From: JAGTVB01 sp049282355
GTDB lineage: Bacteria; Pseudomonadota; Gammaproteobacteria; HK1
Length of the DNA stretch: 5,537 bases
NCBI GenBank assembly: GCA_049282355.1
Contig: JBAPTW010000332.1
Span: 1-5,537, forward strand
Reading direction: 5' to 3'
The notes under the pieces are model-generated. The model made no database searches, had not been told where the DNA came from, and saw only the letters and a program-made list of their open reading frames with translations. Both the position numbers and the translations under genes were made by a program. Below are positions 4,588 to 5,537 of this stretch, piece after piece. Every line of letters begins with the position of its first letter. Position 1 is the first letter of the stretch.

Positions 4588-5537
4588 TCGGCAGCACAGG
4601 TGCGAAATCCGGCAAACACATCGTTGCGGTCTGGGCCGTAGTAATTTCGCCAAGTATTGCGAAGCATGCGGCCGCGGGTGGCCCAACATCCCCCGCGGAG
4701 CACTTTCGTTTCCCCGAACAGTGGTTGCGAGTATTCTCGATACATGTCCGGCGTGAAGCCGGGATAGGGTCGGAAGGTTGTATCGGTCCACTCCCAGACA
4801 TTGCCGATCATCTGTCGGCAGCCAAAGGCGCTATCGCTTTGCGGCAGCGCTGCCACATCGACGCAGCCAAGGGCGCGCCCATCCAGGTTGGCGCGGCTCG
4901 CCGTTGGTGTGTCCCCACCCCAGGGGAAGCGGCGCTTGTTGTTGGCGATGCCGCCCCCATCGGCGGTGGGTGCTCCGGCAGCCGCCAATTCCCACTCCGC
5001 CTCGGAGGGTAATCGCCGTCCCGCCCAGTGGCAGTAAGCCTTTGCCTCGTACCAACTCACGTGGATGATAGGAGTGAACGGTGATAACGCGACCTGCTGG
5101 TCGAAGCAACGTACCCGCCATCCATGAGCTCCATCCCGTATCCAGTAAACGGGATGTTCCAACCCTGCTGCTTGCCGCCAGCGCCATCCTTGGTCATCCC
5201 AGAGTTCTCTGCGCCGGTATCCGCCATCTTCGACGAAGGCGAGAAAGTCCTGATTGGTCACCGCGGCGTATGCAATGCGAAACGGCCGCAGCTCGACGGC
5301 ATGGGCCCATTTCTCGTTGTCGAATACAAAACCGTCTGTGCGCTGTGCTCCCAGCATGAATCGGCCGCCCGCAACCGCCGCGTCGTTGGCAAGGGGACCG
5401 ACCTTCCAGCCCGGATCGGTGTTCACGGCCAGTGCCAATGGCGGGGCTTTGTAGCCGAGCGTTTGCCGGGTGTAGGTGAAAGCTTCGGTATGCATGTCTT
5501 CGTGAAACACCGCGTACCGATAGAAATACTTGTCGCT
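4584..5537 (-). CDS. EgtB/SenA-type non-heme iron enzyme (sulfoxide or selenoneine synthase-like), 5' end outside window
   Basis: This partial gene encodes the last 317 residues of an enzyme of the EgtB group, which couples a thiol or selenol donor to the imidazole C2 of hercynine. The frame is open to the window edge; a GTG at 5510 is internal, because SDKYFYRYA before it fits the domain. At residues 12-18 the DinB-like part shows HEDMHTE, giving the H-x3-H-x-E iron-ligand pattern; the third histidine would lie upstream. A full SUMF1/FGE-type domain follows: GGRFMLGA (near 57), RLPSEAEWE (175-183), GNVWEWT (245-251), LRGGCWATR (280-288) and the C-terminal AGFRTC (309-314). The ending and the HEDMHTEA motif recall EgtB-related and SenA enzymes more than mycobacterial EgtB, but I cannot separate these or rule out another substrate. 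The gene's stop overlaps the ATPase start (GTGA). Confidence 0.88.
   Translation of the reverse strand, partial: SDKYFYRYAVFHEDMHTEAFTYTRQTLGYKAPPLALAVNTDPGWKVGPLANDAAVAGGRFMLGAQRTDGFVFDNEKWAHAVELRPFRIAYAAVTNQDFLAFVEDGGYRRRELWDDQGWRWRQAAGLEHPVYWIRDGAHGWRVRCFDQQVALSPFTPIIHVSWYEAKAYCHWAGRRLPSEAEWELAAAGAPTADGGGIANNKRRFPWGGDTPTASRANLDGRALGCVDVAALPQSDSAFGCRQMIGNVWEWTDTTFRPYPGFTPDMYREYSQPLFGETKVLRGGCWATRGRMLRNTWRNYYGPDRNDVFAGFRTCAAE

Noticed and set aside
4588..4791. N-terminal extension of the ATPase to an upstream start at 4791
   Set aside because: The extension lies wholly within the EgtB-like gene in another frame and reads as Cys/Arg-rich nonsense; the GTG at 4587 with GTGA overlap is far more natural.

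Overview
The window reads as a chromosomal segment of a proteobacterium, most likely a gammaproteobacterium. Support comes from moderate-to-high GC, tRNA genes with encoded CCA ends, a Pro-Arg-His tRNA order like that known in that class, good sigma70-type and Shine-Dalgarno signals, and a palindromic intergenic repeat of a kind common there. This placement is inference; no species can be named.

Left part, + strand. Bases 1-104 form a long imperfect palindrome with two small hairpins inside it. A consensus-like promoter at 242-270 precedes a tRNA cluster: tRNA-Pro(UGG), tRNA-Arg(UCU), a near-identical tRNA-Arg reading UCG, and tRNA-His(GUG). Directly after tRNA-His lies a short relic of a tyrosine-recombinase integrase, then a 95-residue orphan gene with a strong ribosome site and a two-copy 34-bp tandem repeat. 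Together these look like the remains of an element once integrated at tRNA-His.

Middle. A small gene of unknown function (1615-1926, - strand, GTG start, clear Shine-Dalgarno) is followed by about 350 bp with no gene that I can support.

Right part, - strand, transcribed from the right edge leftward. This is a compact cluster of an EgtB/SenA-type non-heme iron enzyme (entering from outside the window), an Opu/ProV-type ABC ATPase, a periplasmic OpuC/OsmF-type binding protein and an Opu-type permease. The first three are joined by two GTGA stop/start overlaps. The permease lies in the same frame as the binding protein, separated only by one TAG and 15 sense codons, and has no convincing start of its own. 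The pair therefore looks like a binding-protein/permease fusion split by an amber codon.

Working model (inference): the iron enzyme makes or processes a sulfur- or selenium-containing histidine betaine (ergothioneine, selenoneine or a relative), and the linked transporter moves that betaine or its trimethylated precursor. Known ergothioneine importers (EgtUV) belong to this same transporter family.
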